64,000 bases of DNA from positions 2,232,001 to 2,296,000 of the forward strand of contig NZ_CP134949.1 in assembly GCF_032116555.1 (NCBI RefSeq), read 5' to 3'. Positions 8,624 to 16,234 of the stretch are shown here, one piece after another. Made by a program: the position numbers and the translations under genes. The stretch's first letter is position 1. Each line of letters opens with the position of its first letter. The notes under the pieces were generated by a model, which saw only the letters and a list, made by a program, of their open reading frames with translations, was not told the DNA's origin and did no database searches. The stretch comes from Halobaculum sp. XH14 (lineage in GTDB: Archaea > Halobacteriota > Halobacteria > Halobacteriales > Haloferacaceae).

Positions 8624-9415
8624 ATGACCGACGGCATCCGACAGGGGTTCATGGTCGGCAACGGCGCGGACCCGGAGCGGTGTTTCCGCCTGGCCGACGA
8701 GGTCGGGTTCGACTTCTTGGAACTGAACACCGACCACCAGTTCGACCGGTCGCGCGTGGACGCGGGCGAACTCCGAACGCTCGCGGACGACCACGGCCTC
8801 GACCTGGTCTGTCACCTGCCGTACCGGCTCGACGCCTGCTCGCCGCGCGAGCACGTTCGAACGGGCGGCGTCCGGGAACTGGAGGCCGCGGTCGACCACG
8901 CCGCCGCGATGGGTGCCGAGACGGGCGTGTTCCACCTCCAGACGCTCGTGAACGACGGGAAGTGGACGGCTGAGGAGGTTCGACCCGCGATGTACGAGAC
9001 GGCCGCCCACCTGACCGCCCATGGACGGGATCGAGGGGTCGAGGTCGTCGCGGAGAACCTGAAGTCGGCCTTCTTCGACGCGGGCGACTTTCCCGACCTG
9101 TTCGTCGAAACCGATGCGTCGGCGTGTCTCGACACGGGCCACGCGTTCGTCACGGGGCATGACGGCGCCGAGCAGGCGGCCCTGATCCGCGAGCACGGCG
9201 ACCGGATCAGTCACGTGCATCTCAACGACACCCGCATCGAGGAGGACGACGAGCACCTGCCGGTCGGGATGGGGCGGATCGATTTCGGGGCGATCGCGGA
9301 CGCGATGCGTGACTCCGGCTGGACGGGGACCTGCACGCACGAGCTGTTCACGTTCGACCGGTCGTACGCCGTCGCCGGGAAGGAGCGGTTCGATTCGATG
9401 CTATCCGGCGTCTGA
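8624..9415 (+). CDS. Sugar phosphate isomerase/epimerase family TIM barrel
   Basis: 263 residues from the ATG at 8624, giving MTDGIRQGFMVGN. The protein has the AP-endonuclease-2/xylose-isomerase-like barrel pattern: FLELNTDHQ on strand 2, LVCHLPYRLD on strand 3, GVFHLQT, VVAENLKSAF with a catalytic-type Glu-Asn, ACLDTGHAFVTGH with the metal-binding Asp/His, and HVHLNDTR, then CTHELF near the C-terminus. These provide the acidic and His ligands of a divalent metal site. The exact sugar or nucleic acid substrate cannot be told; many haloarchaeal members are uncharacterised. Confidence 0.85.
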   Translation: MTDGIRQGFMVGNGADPERCFRLADEVGFDFLELNTDHQFDRSRVDAGELRTLADDHGLDLVCHLPYRLDACSPREHVRTGGVRELEAAVDHAAAMGAETGVFHLQTLVNDGKWTAEEVRPAMYETAAHLTAHGRDRGVEVVAENLKSAFFDAGDFPDLFVETDASACLDTGHAFVTGHDGAEQAALIREHGDRISHVHLNDTRIEEDDEHLPVGMGRIDFGAIADAMRDSGWTGTCTHELFTFDRSYAVAGKERFDSMLSGV

Positions 9416-9595
9416 CCGGCGAGATGCCGGGCCCCGTTTCAGTGGCGGGTCCCCGGACGTTCGCGTACCGATCCGTTCACACGGCGTTGCGTCGTGTGGC
9501 GTCCGCCTCGAAAGTCCCGCCGTGCTCGGCGCTCGGGCCGTCACGCCGACCGGAGGCGACCGGGTCCCGAGGACCGATCGGGACCCGGACCCTCC

Positions 9596-10438
9596 TCACC
9601 CGAGGTGATCGACGAGCTGATCGCAGTACGCCGCCGACCGGTCGTGGGTGACCCAGTGGTACGCATCCGCCAGGGCCACGACCGCTCCGTCGCCGGAAGT
9701 CGCCTCGACCAGCCGCTCGGCCTGCGACACCGGCTGGAGCACGTCGTCGCCGCCCCAGAGACACAGCAGGTCCGCGGTGATCTCCCCGTAGTCGATCTCG
9801 GTCGTGTGGTTCGTGTTGGTCGAGACCGCCGCGCGGGCGAGCGCGCGCCGGCCGCCCTCCCGCTCCCACGGGGCCTTCATCCCCGCGAGCCACTCGGGGT
9901 CGGCCTCGTCGTAGGCGCCGTCGGCGAACAGGAACTCGAGCTGCTCGTCCAGCTCCTCGTCGTCCCAGCCCTCCACCGTGCCCGGGACGCCCAGCGAGTT
10001 GATGAACTCGACCGGCCAGGAGTCGAAGCAGGCGGCGTTCGAGAGCACCAGCTTCCCCACCGAATTTGGCCGGGCGGCCGCGTAGCGGAGCGCCACCGCG
10101 CCGCCGACGTCGTGGGCGACGAAGTCGACGTCCTCGACGCCGCGTTCGGCGAGAAAGTCCGCCAGCGCGACCGTCTGTGCGCGCACCGAGCGGTCGAAGC
10201 CGTCCCGGTTGGCCGAGTTGCCGTAGCCCACGAGGTCCGGCGCGATGACCCGGCGGTGCTCGGCCAGCGCCGGGGCGGCGTCCCGCCAGAGGAACGACCA
10301 CGTCGGGATGCCGTGGAGGAACACGACCGGCGGGCCGTCGTGTTCGGAGCCGTCCTCGTAGACGGCGTACCGGAGGTCGTGCCCGTCGACCGTGACGGTC
10401 GTCTCCCGCTGCGTCTCGGTCCAGTCGTGATGGTCCAT
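9596..10438 (-). CDS. Alpha/beta hydrolase, haloalkane-dehalogenase-like
   Basis: 280 residues. It has the oxyanion-hole motif FLHGIPTWSFLWRD (near 40-53) and a nucleophile elbow AHDVGG with Asp110 instead of Ser, as in haloalkane dehalogenases and fluoroacetate dehalogenases; the catalytic His is likely in YHWVTHD near the C-terminus. The Asp nucleophile supports attack on an alkyl halide or a related ester or epoxide, but substrate is not determinable. It lies 47 bases downstream of the acyl-CoA dehydrogenase gene on the same strand and may share its transcript. Confidence 0.85.
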   Translation of the reverse strand: MDHHDWTETQRETTVTVDGHDLRYAVYEDGSEHDGPPVVFLHGIPTWSFLWRDAAPALAEHRRVIAPDLVGYGNSANRDGFDRSVRAQTVALADFLAERGVEDVDFVAHDVGGAVALRYAAARPNSVGKLVLSNAACFDSWPVEFINSLGVPGTVEGWDDEELDEQLEFLFADGAYDEADPEWLAGMKAPWEREGGRRALARAAVSTNTNHTTEIDYGEITADLLCLWGGDDVLQPVSQAERLVEATSGDGAVVALADAYHWVTHDRSAAYCDQLVDHLG

Positions 10439-10485
10439 ATCGAACCATCAGGGGCACGGGGCTTTAGCCCGGCGCCGCTCGGCGT

Positions 10486-11706
10486 TCAGCCGTCGTACCG
10501 GGTGACGTTCTCCAGTTCCGAGGGGTCGACGTCCTCGAACGCCTCGCGGGCGATGACGCGCCTGTGGACCTCGTCGGCCCCGTCGACCAGCCGGAACTGC
10601 CGGACCGCCTCGTAGAAGTCCGAGACCGGGAGGTCCTTCCCGATGCCGTTCGCGCCGCACGTCTGGAGGCAGGTGTCGATCACGTCCTGGACGACGTTCG
10701 CCGCGAACGTCTTGCTCATCGACACCTGCACGCGGGCCTCCTCGCCCGCGGCGATTCGGTCGGCCGCGTCCCGGACCGTTGTCCGAACCGCGTGGAGCCG
10801 CGTCTCCGCGTCGGCGATCTCGTACCGGAGCGACTGCTTCTCCGAGAGCGGTTCGCCGAACCCCTCGCGCTCGCTGGCGTACGCCGTCGCCACGTCGAGC
10901 GCGCGCTCGGCCATCCCCGAGTAGCGCATGCAGTGGGTGAGCCGCGCGGGGCCGAGCCGCTGCTGTGCGTGCCGGAACCCCTCGTTCAGTTCGCCGAGCA
11001 GGTTCTCCTCGGGCACGCGCACCCCCTCGAACGTGATCTCCGCGTGGCCGAGGCCGTCGACGCCGCCGCCGAGGTGGGGGATGTCGCGCTCGACCGTCAC
11101 GCCCGCCGTATCGGCGTCGACGAGGAACAGCGAACAGCCGGCGTAGGGGTGTGCGTCGGGGTCGGTGCGGGCCATGACGATGAGGAACTCGGCCTCCGAC
11201 CCGCCCGTCGTCCACCACTTGTGGCCGTCGATGACCCACTCGTCGCCCTCCTTTTTCGCGCTGGTCTTCAGCATCTTCGGGTCCGAGCCGCCGCCCTGCA
11301 TCGGCTCGGTCATCGAGAAGCCCGAGGAGACGTCGCCGGCGACGAGCGGCCGGAGGTACTCCTCCTGCTGGGCGTCGGTGCCGAGCAGTTCCAGCGTGTG
11401 CATGTTGCCCTCGTCCGGCGCGTCGACGCGGCACGCGGCCGGGCCGAGCAGCGAGCGCCCCGCCACCTCGAACATCGGCAGCGCGTCCCGGAAGTCGACG
11501 CCCATGCCGCCGAACTCCTCGGCGATCTGCGGGCAGTAGACGTCGTACTCGCGTGCCGCCCCGCGGAGCTCCGCCACCTGCTCGTCGCTCACCGGGTCCC
11601 CGCCCAGCACCTCGCGCTCGACGGGGATCACCTCCTCGTCGAGGAACTCCCGCGCCCGCCCCGCGAGGTCCCGTGCCGCCTCGCTGTCGTCGTAGCTGAC
11701 GTTCAC
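10486..11706 (-). CDS. Acyl-CoA dehydrogenase
   Basis: 406 residues, full length for the family. Helical N-terminal domain, then FSMTEPMQGGGSD (FAD/substrate loop near residue 152), the central beta domain with GHKWWTTGGSEAEF, and the C-terminal four-helix domain with a FAD-contact segment QTCGANGIGKDLPVSDFYE near the end. It introduces an alpha-beta double bond into an acyl-CoA and should pass electrons to ETF, whose genes are at 56.6-58.3 kb. The sequence most resembles the ACAD10/11-like branch. It is divergent from an APH-fold kinase gene, the partner domain to which ACAD10/11 is fused in eukaryotes. Confidence 0.93.
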   Translation of the reverse strand: MNVSYDDSEAARDLAGRAREFLDEEVIPVEREVLGGDPVSDEQVAELRGAAREYDVYCPQIAEEFGGMGVDFRDALPMFEVAGRSLLGPAACRVDAPDEGNMHTLELLGTDAQQEEYLRPLVAGDVSSGFSMTEPMQGGGSDPKMLKTSAKKEGDEWVIDGHKWWTTGGSEAEFLIVMARTDPDAHPYAGCSLFLVDADTAGVTVERDIPHLGGGVDGLGHAEITFEGVRVPEENLLGELNEGFRHAQQRLGPARLTHCMRYSGMAERALDVATAYASEREGFGEPLSEKQSLRYEIADAETRLHAVRTTVRDAADRIAAGEEARVQVSMSKTFAANVVQDVIDTCLQTCGANGIGKDLPVSDFYEAVRQFRLVDGADEVHRRVIAREAFEDVDPSELENVTRYDG

Positions 11707-11803
11707 AGGAGGGTGTCGGACGGACCCGACAAAACGATGTCCCCGAACGGGGCGCGGGGTCCCACCCCCTCCGTTTTTGCGCCCACCACCGGTACGCCAT
11801 CAC

Positions 11804-12979
11804 ATGACCGACGACGCGACCGGCACGGGTGAGGCCGACGAGCGGAGCGCGGACGCCGGCGACGGAGGCGCGGGCGGCGACGGCCGGAGCGCGGGCGGTG
11901 ACGGCGGGACGGACGGCACGGACGACGAGTACACCGCCCGCCTCGTCGACCCCGAACGCCTCCGGGCCCACCTCGACGCGGAACTCGGCCCCGCCGACGA
12001 GTTCGCCGTGGAGCGCCACCAGGCGGGCCACTCGAACGAGACGCTGTTCGTGACCCACGGCGACCGCGAACTCGTCGTCCGCAGGCCGCCGCCCGGCGCG
12101 ACAGCCGAGACGGCACACGACGTGCTCCGGGAGTACCGGGTGATGGACGCGCTCCAGGACACGCCGGTCCCGCTCCCGACCACCGTCCTCGCCTGCGAGG
12201 ACGAGTCGGTGCTCGGCGCGGAGTTCTTCGTGATGGACCGGACCGCGGGCGACGTGCTGCGCGCCGAGGAGCCGGAGCGCTTTGCCGCGCCCGAGCCCCG
12301 CCGACGGATCGGCGAGGAACTGGTGGACACGCTCTCGGCGATCCACTCCGTTGACCCCGCGGCGGTGGGGCTCGCGGAGTTCGGCAGACCGGCGGGGTTC
12401 ACCCAGCGGCAGGTCGACCGCTGGGCGAAGCAGTACGAGTGGGCGTTCGCGGTGACCGCCGACGAGCGCGAGGTGCCCGCCATCCACGAGACGACGGCGT
12501 GGCTCCGGGAGCACGTCCCCGAGTCACACCCCGAGACGCTGGTTCACGGGGACTACAAGCTGGACAACGTGATGTTCGGTCCCGGGACGCCGCCGGACCT
12601 CGTCGGCGTGTTCGACTGGGAGCTGTCGACGCTGGGCGACCCGCTGACTGACCTTGGCTGGATGCTGTCGTTCTGGCGCGAGGCGCGGGACCCCGAGCCC
12701 GCGGTGCCGGAGCTTCAGGCGACGTTCATGGCCCGGGAGGGGTATCCGAGCCGACGGGAGCTGGTGGAGCGCTACGAGGCCGCCACGGGCCTCGAGTACG
12801 AGCACGACCGCTTCTACCGGACGCTCGCGGTGTACAAGCTGGGCGCGCTCGGCGAGATGTTCTTCCGGCGACACCTGGAGGGGAACAGCGACGACCCGCT
12901 GTACCCGCTGATGGAGGACGGCGTGCCGGCACTTGGCGAGCGCTGTCTTCGTATTATCGGCGGTGAAGAGGAGTTGTAA
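11804..12979 (+). CDS. APH-fold phosphotransferase, ACAD10/11-kinase-like
   Basis: 391 residues from the ATG at 11804; the first 40 are a low-complexity Gly/Asp/Ala leader. The kinase core shows an N-lobe (HQAGHSNETLFVTHG, then LVVRRPP with the ATP-binding basic residue), catalytic loop LVHGDYKLDNVMF (near 245-257) and the metal-binding FDWELSTLGDP (near 270-280). This subgroup pairs with acyl-CoA dehydrogenases; the ACAD10/11 kinase domain phosphorylates 4-hydroxyacyl-CoA intermediates. Together with the divergent dehydrogenase it may process hydroxy fatty acids. Aminoglycoside resistance is unlikely given the context. Confidence 0.88.
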   Translation: MTDDATGTGEADERSADAGDGGAGGDGRSAGGDGGTDGTDDEYTARLVDPERLRAHLDAELGPADEFAVERHQAGHSNETLFVTHGDRELVVRRPPPGATAETAHDVLREYRVMDALQDTPVPLPTTVLACEDESVLGAEFFVMDRTAGDVLRAEEPERFAAPEPRRRIGEELVDTLSAIHSVDPAAVGLAEFGRPAGFTQRQVDRWAKQYEWAFAVTADEREVPAIHETTAWLREHVPESHPETLVHGDYKLDNVMFGPGTPPDLVGVFDWELSTLGDPLTDLGWMLSFWREARDPEPAVPELQATFMAREGYPSRRELVERYEAATGLEYEHDRFYRTLAVYKLGALGEMFFRRHLEGNSDDPLYPLMEDGVPALGERCLRIIGGEEEL

Positions 12980-13048
12980 GTAGGCTTCTCCGTTCGGTGT
13001 TTTCGAAGTTCGGTTCGTTTCATCGGTTCCTGGTTGGTTCGATACGCA

Positions 13049-13089
13049 ACTACTGCTTGATCGGCCGAGTAGACCACTACTGCTTGATC
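13049..13089. repeat. Two 14-base direct repeats, 27-base period
   Basis: ACTACTGCTTGATC occurs at 13049-13062 and again at 13076-13089. The unit is AT-richer than the genome. Function unknown; it could be a protein-binding site or the remnant of an insertion. Confidence 0.6.
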
Positions 13090-13090
13090 T

Positions 13091-13107
13091 AGGAGGGCCT
13101 CGCCCTC
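13091..13107. terminator. Perfect GC hairpin after the APH-like gene
   Basis: GGAGGGC, a three-base loop, then GCCCTCC form a 7-base-pair stem about 110 bases after the APH-like gene. No T-run follows directly, so a terminator role is only a possibility; it may be part of the repeat-rich region. Confidence 0.35.
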
Positions 13108-13276
13108 CCCAACCGCTTGCGATGCTCGCTCGCAGGCTCGCTGCGATGCTCACCCCCCACGCGCGTCGACTCACCCCACAGGGGGGTTCGAGTCACGCGC
13201 GCCAAGCCAACCACCAGCAGGCGCAGACCGCACCCCTGCTGCCGACGCACCCGCCAGTTGACCGGGAGAACGCTCC

Positions 13277-13471
13277 GGTGGACTACCTACGGCGTGCTCG
13301 TTCGGTAGTCGGGGGCGCGTCGCTCGGCCGACTTTCCGCAGGGTGGGACTGAAAGGGGCCGCGGCGCTCGTGGTGCCCCGACGACGCAAGCACCGCAGGA
13401 ACGAGGCCGCAGGCCGAGTGACGAGGAGCGCAGCGAGGCGCGGCCCACGAGCGCCGCGGGGGCTTTCGAGG
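13277..13471 (+). repeat. Dispersed hairpin repeat, copy A
   Basis: The copy starts with GGTGGACTACC...GGTAGTC, itself a small inverted repeat, and ends with CCGCGGGGGCTTTCGAGG. Between them is a long hairpin: left arm 13359-13373 (CCGCGGCGCTCGTGG) pairs perfectly with 13445-13459. The loop holds CAAGCACCGCAGG (13387-13399) and ACGAGGAGCGCAGCG (13421-13435), both of which recur in copy B. It lies between two convergent gene ends. Confidence 0.75.
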
Positions 13472-13534
13472 CCACTCCGACGCTCACCTGATACTGGTTG
13501 AACCGAAGACCGCTAAAGATCCCCGAGAAGAACC

Positions 13535-14470
13535 CTAAACGTACGCGAACCACTCCTCGTGGTCGTCCGTCCGCCGCTCCACGAGGTCGAAGAACGCCTG
13601 CTGGAGTTCCTCGGTGACGGGTCCACGCGAGCCGTTGCCAATCTCGACGTTGTCCACCTGGCGGATCGGGGTCACTTCCGCGGCCGAGCCGGTGAAGAAC
13701 AGTTCGTCGGCCGTGTTGAGTTCGCCCCGCGAGATGCTCACGTTGTCGTGCACCTCGTAGCCGCGCTCCTCCGCGAGCGTGATGACCGTGTCTCGGGTGA
13801 TGCCGTCGAGGATCGACTCGCTCAGGCCCGGCGTGTAGAGCTCGTCGTCCCTGACGAGGAAGATGTTCTCGCCCGGCCCCTCCGCGACGTTCCCCTCCTT
13901 GTTCAGCACGATGGCCTCAGCGAAGCCGTTGCGGCGGGCCTCCTCGCCCGCGAGCAGCGAGTTGACGTACAGGCCGGTCGTCTTCGCGTTCGTCGGAATC
14001 TGGCTGGAGGCGTGCTTGCGCCAGGAGGAGATCTTCACCTTGATGCCGTTCTCCAGGGCCTCCTCGCCGAGGTACGCGCCCCAGGGCCAGGCGGCGACGA
14101 CGACGTCCGTCGGGCACTCGCCCGGCGAGACGCCGAGACTGTGGTAGCCGTAGTACGCGAGGGGGCGGACGTACGCCGAGTCGAGGTCGTTCCGCCGGAT
14201 CGCACCCATCGTCGCCTCGGTGAGCTCCTCGCGCGAGTAGTCGATCTCCATGTCGTACGGCTTTGCCGACTCGTAGAAGCGGTCGAGGTGCTCCTCCCAG
14301 CGGAAGACCGCCGTGCCCCGCTCGGTGTCGTACGCGCGGACACCCTCGAAGATGCCCGTACCGTAGTGGAGCCCGTGGGTGAGCACGTGGGTCGTCGCGT
14401 CCGCCCAGTCGACGAACTCGCCGTTCTGCCAGATGACCCCGCCGTCCGCCATCTCCTCGAAGGCCGTCAT
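13535..14470 (-). CDS. ilvE: Branched-chain amino acid aminotransferase
   Basis: 311 residues, fold-type IV PLP enzyme of normal length. It shows the N-terminal GVIWQNGEFVDW and THGLHYGTGIFEGVRAY signatures, the PLP-lysine region PTNAKTTGLYVNSLLA, the substrate loop NKEGNVAEGPGENIF, and TPGLSESILDGITRDTV. It transfers the amino group between glutamate and the 2-oxo acids of Leu, Ile and Val in the cytoplasm. Dense family motifs leave little doubt; a D-amino-acid or aminodeoxychorismate variant is unlikely given GVRAY and the internal motifs. Convergent with the APH-like gene across the repeat region. Confidence 0.95.
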   Translation of the reverse strand: MTAFEEMADGGVIWQNGEFVDWADATTHVLTHGLHYGTGIFEGVRAYDTERGTAVFRWEEHLDRFYESAKPYDMEIDYSREELTEATMGAIRRNDLDSAYVRPLAYYGYHSLGVSPGECPTDVVVAAWPWGAYLGEEALENGIKVKISSWRKHASSQIPTNAKTTGLYVNSLLAGEEARRNGFAEAIVLNKEGNVAEGPGENIFLVRDDELYTPGLSESILDGITRDTVITLAEERGYEVHDNVSISRGELNTADELFFTGSAAEVTPIRQVDNVEIGNGSRGPVTEELQQAFFDLVERRTDDHEEWFAYV

Positions 14471-14563
14471 GCGAGACTCGAGGTATCGCCCGGACTTAAA
14501 ATCATGAGAACCGCCCGCGTTCGACGCGAACGTTGCCGGAGAACCGAGCGGGAACGGTGCAGG

Positions 14564-15241
14564 TTAGCCGAGCGCGTCGACCAGGTCCGCGCCCTCGACG
14601 TACGGGAAGCCGTGGCGCCGGGCGTACTCGCGGGCCGCTTCCGGCGCGAGCGCCGCGCCCGACTCGTCGTCGAGCATCTCACAGACCACGACCGCGGGCG
14701 CGCACCCGGCCTCCGCGGCGAGCGCGAGACCGAGTTCCGTGTGGCCGACGCGGTCGGCCAGTCCGCCGGGCGCGCCGCGCAACACGTCGACGTGGCCCGG
14801 CGAGCGGAACTCCGCCGCGAACTCCTCGGCGCCGTAGTCGTGGCCCGCGGCCACCGTCTCGGCCATCGAGGCGAGTTCGGTGATGGTGCGCGCCCGGTCG
14901 TCGTCGGTGACGCCGGTGAACGTGTCGCGGTGGTTCACCGGCAGCGAGAACGACGAACGGTCGTCGTACGCGAGGTCGTGGCCGCCCGCGGCCGGGTGGT
15001 CGAGCGCGTCCTCCAGGAACGGGAGGTCGACCGCGTCGGCGACGTCGTCCGGGACGGCGACACAGATCAGCCCGCCCGCGTCGTTCCGCATCCGGGCCAC
15101 GTCGGCCGGCGTCACCGACTCGGCTGGCGTGACGACGTCAGTCTCGCCCTCCCGGTCGGCGAAGTCGTGGACACACACCGGGTCGCCCGCGCGGAACGCC
15201 TCCAGCGCGCGGTCGAACGCGGCCGCCTGCTTGCGGCTCAT
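14564..15241 (-). CDS. ribB: 3,4-dihydroxy-2-butanone-4-phosphate synthase
   Basis: 225 residues from the ATG (15239-15241) that overlaps the ribK stop codon by ATGA. It converts ribulose 5-phosphate to DHBP and formate, the four-carbon precursor of the riboflavin xylene ring. Visible: [10 protein letters not shown] (acidic metal/catalytic loop near 28-37; canonical DREXE), [12 protein letters not shown], and the C-terminal [24 protein letters not shown] segment with conserved His and Arg. There is no GTP cyclohydrolase II domain, as expected in archaea. Cotranscribed and translationally coupled with ribK. Confidence 0.95.
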   Translation of the reverse strand: MSRKQAAAFDRALEAFRAGDPVCVHDFADREGETDVVTPAESVTPADVARMRNDAGGLICVAVPDDVADAVDLPFLEDALDHPAAGGHDLAYDDRSSFSLPVNHRDTFTGVTDDDRARTITELASMAETVAAGHDYGAEEFAAEFRSPGHVDVLRGAPGGLADRVGHTELGLALAAEAGCAPAVVVCEMLDDESGAALAPEAAREYARRHGFPYVEGADLVDALG

Positions 15242-16011
15242 TCGGTCGCCTCCGTCCCGCCCGCAGGCTCCTCGTCGGCGTCCGCGTCCCCGGCTGTGGG
15301 GCCGTCCGCCCGCACCGCGTCCTCGACGCTCACGGTGAGTTCGTCGCCGTCGTCCAGCCCCAGTTCGTCGCGGAGCTTCGCGGGCGCGATGACCTCGAGC
15401 TGCTCCTCGTCGTGGTGGGTCCGCTCGGGGACGATGACGTGTGCCGGCTCGAACGAGCCGCCGGTCGCCTCGACGCGCGCCGCGTAACACGTCGCCGGGC
15501 CGAACGTCCGCTCGTCGTCCTCCCAGCCGTCGATGGGGACGCCGTCCACCGAGTCCATGCCCGCACGCGCCCGGACGGACGCCTCCGTGAGTGCGACGTT
15601 CAGCGTCCCCAGGAACGGCTCGTAGCCGAGCCGCTCGCGGAACTGCGCCATGTACCCCGACAGCGAGATGTAGTGGCGTCCCTCGCCCATGCCGCCGGTG
15701 ACGGTGCCCGAGAGCGTCAGGCCGGTTCCGTCCTCGAACACGCGCCGGTAGTCGGCGTACTCGGCGCGGAGGCGGCGCTCGCCCTCGTCCGTGACCGACA
15801 CCCACTGGCCGTCGCTCACCACGTCCCGGTCGAGCAGCCCCGCCTCCTCCAGCCGCTGGAGGCGGCGAGAGGCGGTCTGGCTCGACGCGTCGAGACGGTC
15901 GCCGAGCGCGGAACAGGAGACTTTGACGGGCTCGCGGAGCCCGCCGCGGAGGGCGACCGTCTTCAGCGCGGCCACCTCGTCGTGGCCGACGGTCCTCGCA
16001 GTCGTTGCCAT
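15238..16011 (-). CDS. ribK: HTH + CTP-dependent riboflavin kinase (RbkR-like)
   Basis: 257 residues from the ATG at 16011; a start nine codons earlier is possible but lies before the predicted transcription start. Residues about 10-85 are a winged helix-turn-helix ([22 protein letters not shown]), and 95-225 are the archaeal kinase domain with [16 protein letters not shown] and the LGTLNVAL substrate loop. The kinase makes FMN from riboflavin using CTP. HTH-kinase fusions of this kind are known as RbkR, which also repress riboflavin genes, so autoregulation of ribK-ribB is expected. The tail after about residue 230 is disordered and acidic. Confidence 0.93.
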   Translation of the reverse strand: MATTARTVGHDEVAALKTVALRGGLREPVKVSCSALGDRLDASSQTASRRLQRLEEAGLLDRDVVSDGQWVSVTDEGERRLRAEYADYRRVFEDGTGLTLSGTVTGGMGEGRHYISLSGYMAQFRERLGYEPFLGTLNVALTEASVRARAGMDSVDGVPIDGWEDDERTFGPATCYAARVEATGGSFEPAHVIVPERTHHDEEQLEVIAPAKLRDELGLDDGDELTVSVEDAVRADGPTAGDADADEEPAGGTEATE

Positions 16012-16032
16012 TGGCCACAGTACCGGGGCGAC

Positions 16033-16097
16033 CGGCAAAAGCGTATCGAAGGTGAGGTGCGTCCCGAATTCGTTATGGAGGGCGTACGATCCGGATC
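16033..16097 (-). promoter_or_regulatory. ribK-ribB promoter with two palindromes
   Basis: On the minus strand a CGCTTTTGCC element (about 16035-16044) is at TATA distance from the ATG at 16011. Upstream of it lie two short palindromes, CGAATTCG (16065-16072) and GATCCGGATC (16088-16097), candidates for binding by the RbkR-type HTH of ribK itself. Inferred from position and symmetry only. Confidence 0.35.
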
Positions 16098-16234
16098 TCG
16101 TGAGTTAACGCGGGAGCGACACGCTGAAAAATCGTCGGATCCCGGCGTCCATCGACGGTGACCGCGCCGAGGACCGCGTGGCGTGGCCGGGCGCTTCGGA
16201 AACCCCTTTATCGGCGGCGGGGGAAGCCTCGCCC

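Larger units (their letters stand above)
12980..13534. other. Repeat-rich intergenic region
   Basis: A 555-base region between convergent genes with no supportable ORF. The left third is less GC-rich than its neighbours and carries a 14-base direct repeat; next is a 17-base perfect hairpin at 13091-13107; the right half is a copy of the dispersed hairpin repeat described separately. Short ORFs here lack halophile amino-acid bias and overlap on both strands. Confidence 0.6.

Noticed and set aside
13171-13389. Minus-strand ORF ending with a GARDSNPPVG-like tail
   Set aside because: Such tails often come from translating tRNA-like sequence. I looked for a tRNA here (a GGTTCGAGTC patch at 13190) but no acceptor stem or T stem pairs.
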